Shown here in pieces: positions 1 through 14,175 of a DNA stretch of 64,000 nt; the stretch's first letter is position 1; each line of letters starts with the position of its first letter. The stretch is from Sepiola atlantica (taxonomy: Eukaryota > Mollusca > Cephalopoda > Sepiida > Sepiolidae). The position numbers were made by a program, and so were the translations under genes. The notes beneath the pieces were generated by a model. That model saw only the letters and a list, made by a program, of their open reading frames with translations. It did not search any database and was not told the origin of the DNA. Location: the NCBI GenBank assembly GCA_963556195.1, contig OY744528.1:60556661-60620660 (forward strand), in the 5' to 3' direction.

Positions 1-453
1 TATTATTTTATTGCCATGTAAATTAACATGAAAATATAAAGTAAAAATAGGATAAAAAATGATAAAACAAACTATAACAAATAATTTATAAAACAAGATA
101 ATAAAAATTAAAAAGCAATTTTATTAGATCTAAATTACTTAACATACCCACACCCCACCTAGAATAAAGGGCTGGCTAAAGACTGCTTCTTCCCTCCCAC
201 TTCCATATCGCCCAAAATTTTTACGCGCAGTAAATCTGAACACACATTAAGACATAAACTTGCCGTTAAAATGTGGCACGACAATTTGACCCCCTTTCCA
301 ATTCTTCTCTTTATTTTCCTTATTCACAATATAAGTTTATATTATATTTAATTTTCGACGCTTTCAAATTGACCATGTGACCTTCCAATCTTAAATTTGG
401 AATTTCGTTTTCTTTTCCTTTATTTTATTTTCTTTCAACTTAATTCTTTCCAA
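1..453. other. AT-rich DNA, no gene seen
   Basis: I see no open frame, repeat or RNA signature here beyond general AT-richness. Confidence 0.6.
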
Positions 454-580
454 ATATGACCTAAGGGAAGGATCAGATTATTATTCTGTTTAATGAGATC
501 TCAGCTTTTTACATCTGCTGATCAAAAACATCAACATTCTATTGTCGCCGATTATGTACATGTATGCATAAATAAAAATA

Positions 581-596
<16 letters not shown>
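454..596 (+). repeat. Single arm of a foldback repeat family
   Basis: This ~140-bp stretch aligns, with mismatches, to the right arm of the long hairpin at 26275-26556. Both contain GAGATCTCAG, then CTG(C/T)TGATC, GTACATGT, an AAATAA(A) run and a final ATCAT leading into an (AT)n tract. Here only one arm is present; no reverse-complement partner lies upstream. It is probably a solo end of the same non-coding mobile element. Confidence 0.6.

Positions 597-644
<48 letters not shown>
584..644. repeat. (AT)n microsatellite
   Basis: Uninterrupted AT dinucleotide tract directly abutting the foldback arm at 454-596. Confidence 0.98.
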
Positions 645-645
<1 letters not shown>

Positions 646-689
646 TTTTTTATAATTTTCTTAACTTTTCTGTTTTTGCTGGGAATGGG

Positions 690-1218
690 GCATCCTACCA
701 AATGCCAGACATTCACCGCTATTTCAGCCACTCCAGCCTAGAGATCTTTTTAAGATTCTAACCGTCCCTTTAAGTGCAATTGTTTGTATTTCTCTTGCAC
801 TTTGCTCACTGGGTATACTCGTCAGATAGCTTTTGAAATTTTTTTTCATTAGTCCTGTTGCTCCTATAATTACTGGAATGATGGATATTTTCTCTAAGAT
901 TCCAGTTTATTACTATGTCGTAAATTAGACCTTGGTATTTCGTAATCTTTTCCCTTTCTGTTCTGTTCAATCCTGTTCAATCCTGTTCAATCCTGGAGTG
1001 GATTATGTATGCATTATTTCCAACTGTTCTTTCTGGTATATGCTCACAGGACTTGCTGCTACACTGGATATTTAAGTTTTTACATATAGTCCAATGAAGA
1101 TATTTACACACTCCGTTGTGTCGCATTGTATAATAGCCATCCCCCAGGAGAACCTTACAACTGGATGTCAGGTGGCTCACACTCTCTAATTCTGTGTGGC
1201 AGAACCTGCACTTGTTAT
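690..1218 (-). pseudogene. CCHC motif and C-terminus of RLE-LINE protein
   Basis: On the minus strand the frame reads NNKCRFCHTELESVSHLTSSC, giving C-x2-C-x8-H-x4-C, the spacing expected of the C-terminal zinc knuckle in RLE-type LINEs. It continues through a segment with RHNGVCKYLHWTICK and EHIPERTVGNNAY, which are also present in the copy at 30 kb. The endonuclease block that should follow (PD...E) is missing at a small 10-bp tandem repeat (964-995). The reading resumes as KITKYQ-like and then IQTIALKGTVRILKRSLG-like residues near 900-690, a typical end for these proteins. The start codon is not preserved. Confidence 0.72.
964..995. repeat. 10-bp tandem repeat x3
   Basis: TGTTCAATCC is repeated three times head to tail, exactly where the endonuclease block of the LINE is missing. 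It may mark the deletion scar. Confidence 0.9.
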
Positions 1219-2570
1219 TGGTCTGTATTTTGTAGGGTTTTGTGTCTCACTCGTTTTGGATATGAGGGTCATATCATCTTTTACTAGCCATACTGGTGTG
1301 GCCTTCTCACGCTTGAACAGTCTGGTGAAGCAGCTACTATAATGGCTATGAAGTGCTATTAGCTTATTGAGCCAGAAAATGGGTATATTGTCTATACTAG
1401 TTTTTTTTGTCATTCTGAAATTTATCTAGCTTTCGTTTTATCATTCCAGACGTTATCTCTGGCTATGGCATTTTTGGCTTGCTTTTATTATTTAAAGTTA
1501 TATCTAAGATCCACTTGGCCACTTGGTTGCATGATCCCTCATTCTCAAACATAGGCCTCCAGTATTTTTCTAGCTCCATCTCTTCTGGTGGCTTTTCCAC
1601 CGTTATATTCTTTCCAACCAAATTTCGGTAGAATAGTCTTGTATTCTTTTTGAACTGTCTGTTCTCAGCTTTTGTCTTGTGCTTCTTATCCTTTTTCTTG
1701 AATTCTTTTGGCAAGTGCTGGGATTCTGCCTTCAAGTTCCCTCGCAACATTTTCAATTTCTTCTACATTTATTTGTATTTAAAACTAAGTCTGCAGATGG
1801 GTTTCTCAGCCGTCCCCGCACTGTAGGGACAGCAAGGAATTGTTTAATTTGAGACTTCCTTTCTGCAAAGGTTAAGTTGTTTCTAGAGCTTCAGTTTCCA
1901 CGGTGGTGTTGTGGCTCGTGATCTAGACTCTCATTGCTTTTTGAATTGAAGGAGTGTTTTCCTAACAATGTAATGTCCTGCAGCGTATGTTACTTGATTT
2001 AGCTTCGTGAGGGATATGTTGGATGGAATAAGTCTTTGGAGAGCGTTGTTTCCGTTTTGTATTACTGCCTTGGTAGCTCTTGAGTCTTGGGTTTTGGGCA
2101 GTTGAGTTATTTCCTCTGGTCTCATCATATGGACTTCCCTAATTGTATTCCCAAGTTCTTCTTCCAAGGCTAATTGCTCATCATCTGTTTCCAGTACTTT
2201 TTGACTTAATGATGGGGAGTCAGGTGTTACCAGTGGTCTCGGTGATAGTGGTGAGGAAGAACTTAGGTTTAATGAGGGTCTATCTTCTTATTGTAAATAG
2301 ACAGCTGATGGTGGTGGTATACTTGCTAAAGGGGATTCTGATGTTGATGTGGCTGTATAGTGGGTTGGCATGGACCCAGACTGTTTGACGGCTTCATTCA
2401 TGGGTGAATGGTAATGTGGTTTCTGCTGTACCTGTGATGTGGTGTTTTGAAAGGTGATGGGAATTGTGTGGATATTGATGGGGTGTTCAAGTGGACACGT
2501 TTTGGTTCTTATGAGAGCTGCTATCTCTGATGCCATATAGTCCAGCTCAGCTTCATTGAACAGGCTCATG
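1219..2570 (-). pseudogene. N-terminal part of RLE-LINE polyprotein
   Basis: Several minus-strand open segments in different frames make up the region ahead of the RT domain. 2569-2288 is Ser/Thr/Pro-rich. 2167-1931 includes EVHMMRPEEITQLPKTQ. 1756-1463 is Lys-rich and includes LFYRNLVGKNITVEK and ELEKYWRPMFENE, a linker commonly seen just ahead of RT in this class. 1413-1219 ends in LISKTSETQNPTKYRPIT, the first RT block. Frame changes and stops between the segments show it is a pseudogene. Immediately after RPIT the sequence jumps to the CCHC region in another frame, so the catalytic palm and thumb have been lost. I assign the family from these motifs, not from a search. Confidence 0.7.
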
Positions 2571-3100
2571 CTATTATATCTTTGACAAGTTATTTTTGGG
2601 GGTAGAACATTATTCTTGCCTGGACAGAAATGGAAAAATATTTCCCTCCAGGTCTCTGTTCTCTTTTATTGTTTGGTATATTTTTCCTAAGCATATTTAA
2701 TAGCCCGTAACAGTGTCAACTTTTCTTCCCTCTCCCATCTAGACTCTTGTCTTCATCTAGTTTATTCTTCCCTGATAGGAAGCTAGTTTCTTCAGCCTCT
2801 CTTATGGCTGCATTTATATAAAGGTGCTCTCTTCTGTTATAATATATTCCCATCTGGGAAATAAGCGATCGTAGGCGGGAAACCGGTGTATTTTTTTCTT
2901 CGGGGGGGGGGGGGTAGACTCTTGAATCTTATCAGCTAGGATCACATTGGATGTTTTGCTCCACTTTTCAAACTTTGAGTAGTGGTAGCAAAACAATAGT
3001 ATTTTCTTTTGTTCAACAGTCCATGGTTTGGCTTATAAGCCTCTTATATTTTTTGTTGCTGCATTTGATGGGGATATGGGGGGCAGGACCTTTTGTATCT

Positions 3101-3524
3101 AGGCCTGATGGCTGACCCTAGTTTGCCTCTGTCATGGCTGGAGCACCATTTCCAGAGGCAGGAAGGGTCACACCATTGCTTATATCTTACCGCCGGGTGT
3201 AAGGACGGATTGATGGGCCCTTTTTATCCTGGGTGCCGGCCTGCCAGTATTTATTTTTGTTTTTATTAATATTTCTATCTTTCTAATTTATTATTCGAAG
3301 TTGTCCTCTGTTAATAGAGGGGGTGCCCCCGTCCGCAATTCGGGAGACGTGCTCAGTGGCTTGAGGAGACAGCATACCATTTTTTAAATATTTGGTCAGG
3401 GTTTACTTCAAGTAAAAAGTATCCTCATGTCAGAGTCTCTGACAAACCCCTGTATAGAGAGATTGTGTCTAATAGGCATTCAAGTTCTCCCCTAATAGAT
3501 GTGGGAGTGTGTGAGTGTTTATTA
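3101..3524. other. No gene seen; possible LINE leader
   Basis: Includes a moderately GC-rich patch at 3190-3370 that could belong to the 5' untranslated part of the LINE. No coding signal. Confidence 0.35.
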
Positions 3525-3603
3525 AGATCAGAACAACATCGGTACGGTCGGTTTAAAATCCAAACAATGGGGCTATATAGTTGGTCACTTTTGTTCTGAT
3601 CTT
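3525..3603. repeat. 13-bp perfect inverted repeat
   Basis: AAGATCAGAACAA at 3525-3537 is mirrored by TTGTTCTGATCTT at 3591-3603, with a 53-nt loop. It could be a small MITE remnant or hairpin. Confidence 0.6.
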
Positions 3604-3685
3604 CTGTAATACATATATAAATAAAGATTATTTTTTATTTTCTTAATAAATGACTACTTTGCTGAGGTTAGCTCCCACTAACCTT

Positions 3686-7071
<3,386 letters not shown>

Positions 7072-7105
<34 letters not shown>

Positions 7106-7135
7106 ATATATATGTTTGTGTGTATATATATATAG
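7072..7135. repeat. Imperfect (AT)n microsatellite
   Basis: AT tract with short TG interruptions. Confidence 0.95.
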
Positions 7136-7827
7136 TTTCATCTTTCTCTTTATATGTATATGTGTGTATGTATTTTTTATCCCTATTCCCCCCCTTTCTC
7201 CAACGTTTCTTCTTATTCCCCCCTTCCCCCGTTCCAACAGTTTCTTCCTACCTCTTTGGCATTGATCCATTCTACAATTTATATTCCTTTTTAAATTTCA
7301 AATCTCATTTCTAAACATATTCTTTCCTAAGTTATCCCCCTTTGATGGCACATTTTATAATAATAACGGCCCACACGTAAATTTAAATTTAGAATTGAAT
7401 AAAGAAAAAAGAGAACAAAAATTAATAAATCATATAAAATAAAATATAATAAAATTATAATAATTAGTATAAAAATAAACAAATGTTTATAATATTTTAA
7501 CTTTAGTTGAATAATTATTTAATTAAATTTTGATATTTTCTGCGTTCCTACTTCCAATTGTCTGCTGTGGTATTTCAATGGTTTGACACCGGTTTTTCCC
7601 GGTTTTTCGACCCAGTCGGTCTTCTATTGTTGTCTTTTGAAAATGAAAGTTTTTCTTTCGAAAATATAAGATTACCTTTTGCCGCATTTTTTATTTACCA
7701 GACAGTATTTACTATTCTGGTATTTAATCAGTTTTTCGTGAAATTATTAATAAATCGTTTTGAGTTTCACTTTCTCTAATCGTTTATATCTGTTCACTTT
7801 TTCCATCTTCCGGCAACTACACCGCAT
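7136..7827. other. AT-rich DNA, no gene seen
   Basis: Pyrimidine-rich then AT-rich sequence. Small open frames here have no recognisable motif. Confidence 0.5.
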
Positions 7828-7855
7828 TGCTACAGCCTCGGACTACTAATCTGCA

Positions 7856-7857
<2 letters not shown>
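7828..7857 (-). repeat. Short dispersed motif flanking (AT)n
   Basis: The minus-strand motif AGTGCAGATTAGTAGTCCGA followed by GGCT also occurs on the plus strand at 26791-26816. At both sites it abuts long (AT)n tracts. Confidence 0.75.
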
Positions 7858-7933
<76 letters not shown>

Positions 7934-7940
7934 TGAGTTA

Positions 7941-7983
<43 letters not shown>

Positions 7984-8029
7984 ATAAGCAATTAAAATAT
8001 ATATATATGTATATATATATAATAAGCAA
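7858..8029. repeat. (AT)n tracts with a duplicated AATAAGCAATTAAA spacer
   Basis: Two AT tracts. The second contains AATAAGCAATTAAAATATAT twice, right at the left edge of the Penelope-like element. Confidence 0.95.
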
Positions 8030-8972
8030 TTAAAATATATATGGCAATTGAGCTACACAGAGGCTCTCGGGTTTCATCCCCGGGGGAATCTTCAGGCTAA
8101 ATGCATGGAGTTATTTTTGTCATGTGTTTTTATATACATGGCTTGCTAGTTAACCATTCAGATTCTTTGTTGTTCCTTCAGCCAATCGTTGGGCTTCACG
8201 CGAGCCAAGGCTTTGTTGATGACGCTCCTATACCTTTCCTATTTTTTGTTAACAATGGATTTCCCTATATCCTGTTTCCTTTGTTGTGTCAATATAGCGG
8301 GCGAATTTATTTTAACACGTGGTTTCTTGTATTTCTATTTTAGGTTTTAATTTTTAACTTGTTCATTTTTTTTATATTTATATATCATCCTAAAGTAAAA
8401 TTATTTCTGTGTAAATAGCTGTTTGCTATTTCACTTCTAGAATTTAATAGGTTTCGGGGATCTTTAAAATTTAGCATTTCATATTTTTCATTCAGGCATA
8501 ATCTACACGGGTCGTCTAAGTTTCTACATGTACTGGCCTGTCTTACTATTTTCCATTCAATTATTGGTGAGTGTCCATTTTCTTTGAGCTCCCAATAATG
8601 GTTTGCTAGTGCTGTTTTAGTTCGACGTTCTTTGTTTTTAAATGTGCTTTTGTGGTCATAGTATCTGGTCTTAAAGTCTAGGTAGTATTTATATCTAGTA
8701 TTAGTATCTAGGTAAAGTCTACGTAGTATTTCTTGTTATTTGGTCTTTCGTTGGCAAATATCGTTGCTTGGTATACAATACTTTTAGTAAGGCATTTATT
8801 TTGTAGTGGACAAAGTTTACGATTCATGCAGTTACATCTTTTCTCTTCATTGCTAACTTTTTCGTTTCTATTCTGGTGGTTATTATTAGCGTTTTGTTTA
8901 TTTCTATTAGTATTGTTTATATTTTTGTTCTTCGTAGTGTTATTTTTGTTATATTTCCCACTTCGTTTAGTT
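8030..8972 (-). repeat. Left inverted arm of the PLE
   Basis: The reverse complement of 10190-11103. On the minus strand it encodes the endonuclease C-terminal half, including KRCNC...KLCPLQNKC and KSIVYQA. It is disrupted in the YIG region by a ~30-bp rearrangement near 8690-8725, where KYYV is followed by a stop and the segment restarts. The rest continues to the 3' untranslated end. The open frame at 8101-8343 is a shadow in the untranslated part. Confidence 0.85.
8060..8102 (-). ncRNA. Degenerate hammerhead-like motif, left arm copy
   Basis: Mirror of the motif at 11039-11074, with CTGAAGA at 8095-8089 and GAAAC at 8075-8071 on the minus strand. The differences from the right arm fall in stem III, so an ancestral stem CGC...GCG before UC is plausible but not present in either copy. 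Confidence 0.4.
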
Positions 8973-9885
8973 TTTACAAAATAGATAAACAAGAGTATAA
9001 CAAACTACTAACAGAAAATATTACAAAAAACTACAAAAACTAATCACAAGCGAACATAACGACATAGATATAATAAATAATTAATCCGACCAAACCAGAA
9101 ATAGGAAGAATCAGCAAAACAATTTTATTTAGAATTAACAAGCAAATAAGAAAAGACCTAGAATGAAATCAATGGATTAATACTGCTGGCGCAATCGCTT
9201 GGTTTAACAGTATAGAAAATAAGAACAAATGTACCTTCTTACAGTTCGACATAGTGGGCTTCTACCCATCCATATCAGAAGAACTCTTCAACATCGCTCT
9301 AGAATTTGCCGAGATATATACCGATATATCCAAGGATAAAATTCACATCATTAAAACATGTAGGAGATCAGTTTTAATCAACAACGAGGACCAATGGATT
9401 AAAACGAATATGACAAACTCCTTTGATTTGGCCATGGGTGCCCTTGACTCTGCGGAGGCATCTGATCATGTGGGGTTATTCATTTTATATACACTCACAA
9501 ATATATTCGATAATAGGGATATCGGCCTTCATAGAAATGATGGATTAGCGATAATAAGAGACTCCAACAAAGTCAAGGGAGAAAACTTCAAGAAAATTAT
9601 ACATATGGAAATGAAAAAAACTAGGCCTAAAAGTAGAAGTAATGGCTAACATAAAAACAACGAACTTTCTAAACGTCACATTAAACTTAAGTAAACACAC
9701 TTACGAACCATACCTAAAAGATAACGCCAACCCAATATACGCACACCCAAAGTCTAATCACCCACCATCAATCATAAAACATATCCCGAATTCGATCGAA
9801 AGTAGGCTTATCAACAATTCTAGCAACGAAAGCGTTTTTAAAAAAATGAATCAACATTTACAATACAGCTCTAAAAAATAGTTGT
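8973..9885 (+). pseudogene. Penelope-like reverse transcriptase (degenerate)
   Basis: The reading starts with KIDKQEYNKLLTENITKNYKK (8983-9046), typical of the PLE RT N-terminus. It is then deleted and joined to NPTKPEIGRISKTILF (9085 onward), where the template-handling block should be. It continues with QFDIVGFYPSISEELF (about 9244-9292; motif A with catalytic Asp), MGALDSAE (motif B) and LHRNDGLAII. The last is the position of the catalytic YRDD box: Tyr is now His and the first Asp is Asn. A stop interrupts at about 9162 and a frame break lies at about 9640. The tail includes TTNFLNVTLNL and AHPKSNHPPSIIKHIPNSI, the PLE thumb. RT function is lost. Confidence 0.85.
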
Positions 9886-10750
9886 TACCATGATACCGAA
9901 ATTAAATATAAAAAACAGAACACCAATAATTACAACAAAATTAAAAATAAAAACAAAAGAAAAAGAAATATAATCTACTATACCCCTCCCTATGACCAGA
10001 TGCTAAAAACTAAACTAGGCTAAAAATTCCTAAATCTGATTGAAAAACACTTCCCCGTAACTAACCCTCTACATAAAATATTCAATAGAAATAACCTAAA
10101 ACTATCCTACAGCTGCTGTGAAAACCTAGAAATGATAATTAAGGCACACTACAATAAAATACTAAAAGACAACAACAGAGAGGAAAAAAATAAACAAAGT
10201 GGAAAATATAACAAAAATAACACTACGAAGAACAAAAATATAAACAATACTAATAGAAATAAACAAAACACTAATAATAACCACCCGAATAGAAACGAAA
10301 AAGTTAGCAATGAAGAGAAAAGATGTAACTGCATAAATCGTAAACTTTGTCCACTACAAAATAAATGCCTTACTAAAAGTATTGTATACCAAGCAACGAT
10401 ATTTTCCAACGAAAGACCAAATAACAAGAAATACTACGTGGGTATGACATCCCTAGACTTTAAGACTATATACTATGACCACAAAAGCACATTTAAAAAC
10501 AAAGAACGTCGAACTAAAACAGCACTAACAAACCATTATTGGGAGCTCAAAGATAATGGACACTCACCAATAATTTAATGGAAAATAGTAAGACAGTCCA
10601 GTACATGTAGAAACTTAGACGACCCGTGTAGATTATGCCTGAATGAAAAATATGAAATGCTAAATTTTAAAGATCCCCGAAACCTATTAAATTCTAGAAG
10701 TGAAATAGCAAACAGCTGTTTACACAGAAATAATTTTACTTTAGGATGAT
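9886..10750 (+). pseudogene. PLE connector and GIY-YIG endonuclease (degenerate)
   Basis: The connector reads RNIIYYTPPYDQMLKTKLG, then a stop, then KFLNLIEKHFP and PLHKIFNRNNLKLSYSC, linking RT to the endonuclease. The GIY-YIG part has CNCINRKLCPLQNKCLTKS (zinc-binding motif), VYQA (GIY counterpart), KKYYVGMTSLDFKTIYYDH (YIG counterpart and conserved His) and TALTNHYWELKDNGHSPII. An in-frame TAA at 10576 replaces a conserved Glu. The frame then stays open (WKIVRQ...CRLCLNEKYEML...) to a stop at 10748-10750. The domain nicks DNA for target-primed insertion in this class. It is non-functional if read as one protein. Confidence 0.85.
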
Positions 10751-11103
10751 ATATAAATATAAAAAAAATGAACAAGTTAAAAATTAAAACCTAAAATAGA
10801 AATACAAGAAACCACGTGTTAAAATAAATTCGCCCGCTATATTGACACAACAAAGGAAACAGGATATAGGGAAATCCATTGTTAACAAAAAATAGGAAAG
10901 GTATAGGAGCGTCATCAACAAAGCCTTTGCTCGCGTGAAGCCCAATGATTGGCTGAAGGAACAACAAAGAATTTGATTGGTTAACTAGCAAACCATGTAT
11001 ATAAAAACACATGACAAAAATAACTCCATGCATTTAGCCTGAAGATTCCCCCGGGGATGAAACGCGGGAGCATCTGTGTAGCTTAATTGCCATATATATT
11101 TTC
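10190..11103 (+). repeat. Right inverted arm of the PLE
   Basis: Carries the endonuclease half plus about 350 bp of 3' untranslated sequence. It pairs with 8030-8972 with few mismatches. The open frame on the other strand at 10791-11033 only mirrors the one at 8101-8343. Confidence 0.85.
11030..11090 (+). ncRNA. Degenerate hammerhead-ribozyme-like motif at the PLE 3' end
   Basis: CTGAAGA (11039-11045) is followed by a GC-rich hairpin, TTCCC...GGGGAT, then GAAAC (11059-11063), GCGGGAGC and ATC. This is the order of a hammerhead core (CUGANGA, stem II, GAAA, short stem III, NUH). The same motif is at the tip of the left arm (minus strand, 8064-8095: CTGAAGA...GAAAC...CTC). Stem III and stem I do not pair properly in either copy. 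PLE terminal repeats are known to carry hammerheads. Confidence 0.45.
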
Positions 11104-12945
11104 ATTGCTAACTACCTAGCTCTACTTACGTATCGAGCACTCTTGAAGTAAATACGAAAAACTGATACATAAAAATGGTATCTCCTTATAATATGTTATG
11201 TAAAATGAACGGCCGATCCCTAAAATGTAAAAACATTTTGACCCTCCCTTCACTTACAATTCAATAAAATTCAGGAAATCAACTAATTTTAATGAGATTT
11301 TCAGTATGTATTAATAAACGATCACGTAATATAGTTATGTTGTTTAAATCTTAGCGAAAATGTATCATATTTTTAAAACAAAATACACCTTTACTAAAGT
11401 TATATTTCTATGTATTAATGCATGAATTAAAAAACAATTTCATGGGATAAAACACTGTAGATGTTAAAAATTAAAGAATTTCTTTAAAATTCTTTCGTAT
11501 TTATTACGAAAAAATCCTCTAAAATTAGTGTTAATCAAAATCACTATATACGTTTTAATAAAATCAGTATAACTCGAAGAAAATTAATTTTTTGAATTGG
11601 CGATGTTATCATTGAATAAAGAATTGTTTAATCAATATTTTCACACGAAAAATGATATAATTGCAAAAAATATTTCATGTGATTTTAATGATAAGAGTTT
11701 CGGGGAAAGTATAAAATGCGGTGTAATTATATTTTCCTTTCGCACATGAACGTGTTATTATTAGCGTAAGATTTTTTTTATAATATTGAAAATGAACAAA
11801 AAAAATTTAAAATTCAGAATAAAGATCATAACGAAAAAAAGAATTTTAGAAATTTGATTATTTCTACTAACGATTGATTTGGAGAGGTATGGTAGCACTG
11901 TTCTGTAATAAACAGGCGGGATTAGCTCACCAACCACCACGCACACCCCCACATCGTCCTCAAAATTTAATCGTTAATTTCACAATTCATCGTCAGTTAT
12001 TTGGAAAGATAAAACGTAAGTTTGTATTTGTTTTGTGATTTTTTCATTAATAAATATTATTTAAAAGGTTTAACACAATTATTTATTAATAAATTAATAG
12101 AATTCAAATATGAATTTTTTTGATTTAATTCTATTTATCCATTAATAAATCATTTTTAATGTTTTAACTTTTTTCAATTAATATTGTCAGTGTAGTCATT
12201 GACTTTAATTTACTTTTTCACACTTAAAATAAAAAAAATACTCTTTAAACTTTATTTCAAAAGAATTAATATAATTAATCGTTACGACACATTTAAGAAA
12301 TTCTTACATGTGTTGTGATAATAAATTAGCACTATACGTTAAGAATTAATGTAATTGAAATTTACATTAATTCTTAAAGAATAAATCGAGTAATATAATT
12401 GTTTAAGATTTTAATCAATTATCATGTAAAAATAATTAAAATTGACGCAGTTCGTCATGTAAAATTTTTTTAAAAACTATTACTACAGTTAGAATCTTCC
12501 ATACTTTGAGATTTTGTAGCCATATTTTCTCTTTACAATTACAACACAGCGAAAAGATGTCCGGAACTTAACTTTCACTTTTTAAAAGCAATTTTTAGTT
12601 AAAAAAAAGAGGTACATTCTTTTGTAATTCACTCTCTTAAGACTTTAATTTAATAATTATCTTTGAAACAGTTCCAGAAATCTGATATTTATCTTTCCAG
12701 CGAATTTCACGCATGTTTTATTGAATCAGCAGTTTTAACTAATTTTTCGCTTTTTAGTCGTTTTGATAACATTTTTCATTCTATGTTTTTCACACGTAAA
12801 AATACGTTTGTTTGCTTTTAGATATTAACTTAGTGTTATGTTTAAAACAGTCAAAACTTAAACGAAAACTACTTTAAAAAATTAAGAAAATACACTTTTA
12901 ATATGGCTTGTCAATACAAGGGACGGCCATTTTTGCATGTACCTA
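11104..12945. other. 1.8 kb AT-rich DNA, no gene seen
   Basis: About 75-80% AT, rich in TTAATTAAT-like words. No coding or RNA signature recognised. Confidence 0.55.
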
Positions 12946-12976
<31 letters not shown>

Positions 12977-12995
12977 CATATATATATGTACACAT

Positions 12996-13072
<77 letters not shown>
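12946..13072. repeat. (AT)n-(GT)n compound microsatellite
   Basis: AT tracts interrupted by GTATACATA and CACATACACACA, ending in a (GT)n run at 13052-13072. Confidence 0.97.
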
Positions 13073-13073
<1 letters not shown>

Positions 13074-13947
13074 CAGTGTTAATCTTTCTATCTGTCCATT
13101 TAAGCGAAAGTATCAAACCTTTTTTTGTTTTTTTTCAAAGTGTACTGGAAGCATTTGCCTTTATTAACCCGACTATCCGTTCATCTTGAAACAAGCACAA
13201 TTGTTCCGCATTTTTTGCTCTTCCACTAGGCTGAACATGTTAGCATGTTGATATAGAAGACGACGTCGACGAAGTGCATTTCTTGTTGCCAACACAGACG
13301 ATTCTTGTGGCCTTACCGAGTATCTCGCCATGCATGTCATATTTACCCATGTAATTGCTTTTTTATTGACATTATGATAAAGGCCCGAGGATCGGCCGTT
13401 TTCCCCCATCTCATTTCACTGTCTTTTGCTTCTTGTTGTGTTGAAACATCTTACAGCTGCATTCCGTTTTATTCCAATTTCAGCCATTTTGATCTTTTCT
13501 TGCGCGAGCATCCACAAATAAAAAGATATATCATAGTATGTACCCTCCACATATTTTCCTCATCCTGAACCGTGTGTCTTTTTTTATCTTCCCTCCTATG
13601 CTAACGGGGGTCAGTAAGGTCGTTTTTAAAGCGTAAATACTATCAGAAGAGACGTAATAACGGAGCGGATACGCACCCCAAGTAAAGGCATAGAAGTGGA
13701 GAAGTCTTGCAGAGAGAGATGAGAGAGATTACTTTGAAGGGTGAAACATATAGTTTGTATTTTAAAATTAAAATTAATTGTTTGTGACACCCGTTCCTTC
13801 ACTTTACATACACATCTTGTAGAGCCGGATGGAGATTAATCATGAAAACAGTGAGTTACAGATTTCTGTATTCTATTGTTTTTGATTTTTTCGTAGGCCG
13901 ATTCTACACAAATTGATCTATAAATCAAACATACGTGGATACGAACT

Positions 13948-13950
<3 letters not shown>
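13073..13950. other. No gene recognised
   Basis: Slightly less AT-rich than its surroundings. Open frames of 75-87 codons near 13173-13568 have no recognisable domain and overlap on opposite strands. Confidence 0.45.

Positions 13951-13997
<47 letters not shown>
13951..13997. repeat. (AT)n microsatellite
   Basis: Abuts the 3' end of the retrozyme-like element. Confidence 0.98.
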
Positions 13998-13999
<2 letters not shown>

Positions 14000-14175
14000 G
14001 TATTTTTATGTAATTATTTTTATTGGTGATTGTAGCGTTCGTTGTTATTTTGCTTGATTGTCTCACTTACCTAAGTGATTAAGATGCAGAGAATTGCATT
14101 ATTAGCTGCCTTTAATATCATAGGACGTATTTTTCCGTTAATATATATTTTTATTTATTTTATACGTACATAAAA

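Larger units (their letters stand above)
665..3100 (-). mobile_element. RLE-type non-LTR retrotransposon, internally deleted
   Basis: Read on the minus strand, this holds the N-terminal linker and the extreme C-terminus of a retrotransposon protein of the class that carries a CCHC motif and a restriction-like endonuclease (R2/NeSL-like group). The order is a proline-rich N-terminal part (2570-1930), a basic linker (1756-1463), the start of the reverse transcriptase (RT) domain (1413-1219), the CCHC motif (about 1215-1150) and a C-terminal tail (900-690). The whole RT palm is missing. A homologous 3' part lies at 30010-30960. The 5' limit is uncertain; 2570-3100 may be leader sequence. The element is dead. 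Confidence 0.75.
8030..11103 (+). mobile_element. Penelope-like element with inverted 3' arm
   Basis: A plus-strand Penelope-like retroelement (RT plus GIY-YIG endonuclease) occupies about 8973-11103. Directly upstream lies an inverted partial copy of its own 3' end (8030-8972). The two ~0.9-kb arms are reverse complements with scattered mismatches and share the same outer boundary (...AATTGCCATATATATTTT). Inverted or direct partial copies of this kind are a known hallmark of PLEs. The coding part has several stops, a deletion near its start and a mutated RT catalytic box, so the element is inactive. Confidence 0.85.

Noticed and set aside
7817..8033. Tyr-Ile repeat proteins
   Set aside because: These are (AT)n translations and occur at every AT tract in the window.
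8101..11033. Two nearly identical 80-codon frames at 8101-8343 (+) and 10791-11033 (-)
   Set aside because: They lie in the mirrored 3' untranslated part of the PLE arms. The similarity comes from the inverted repeat, not from protein conservation.
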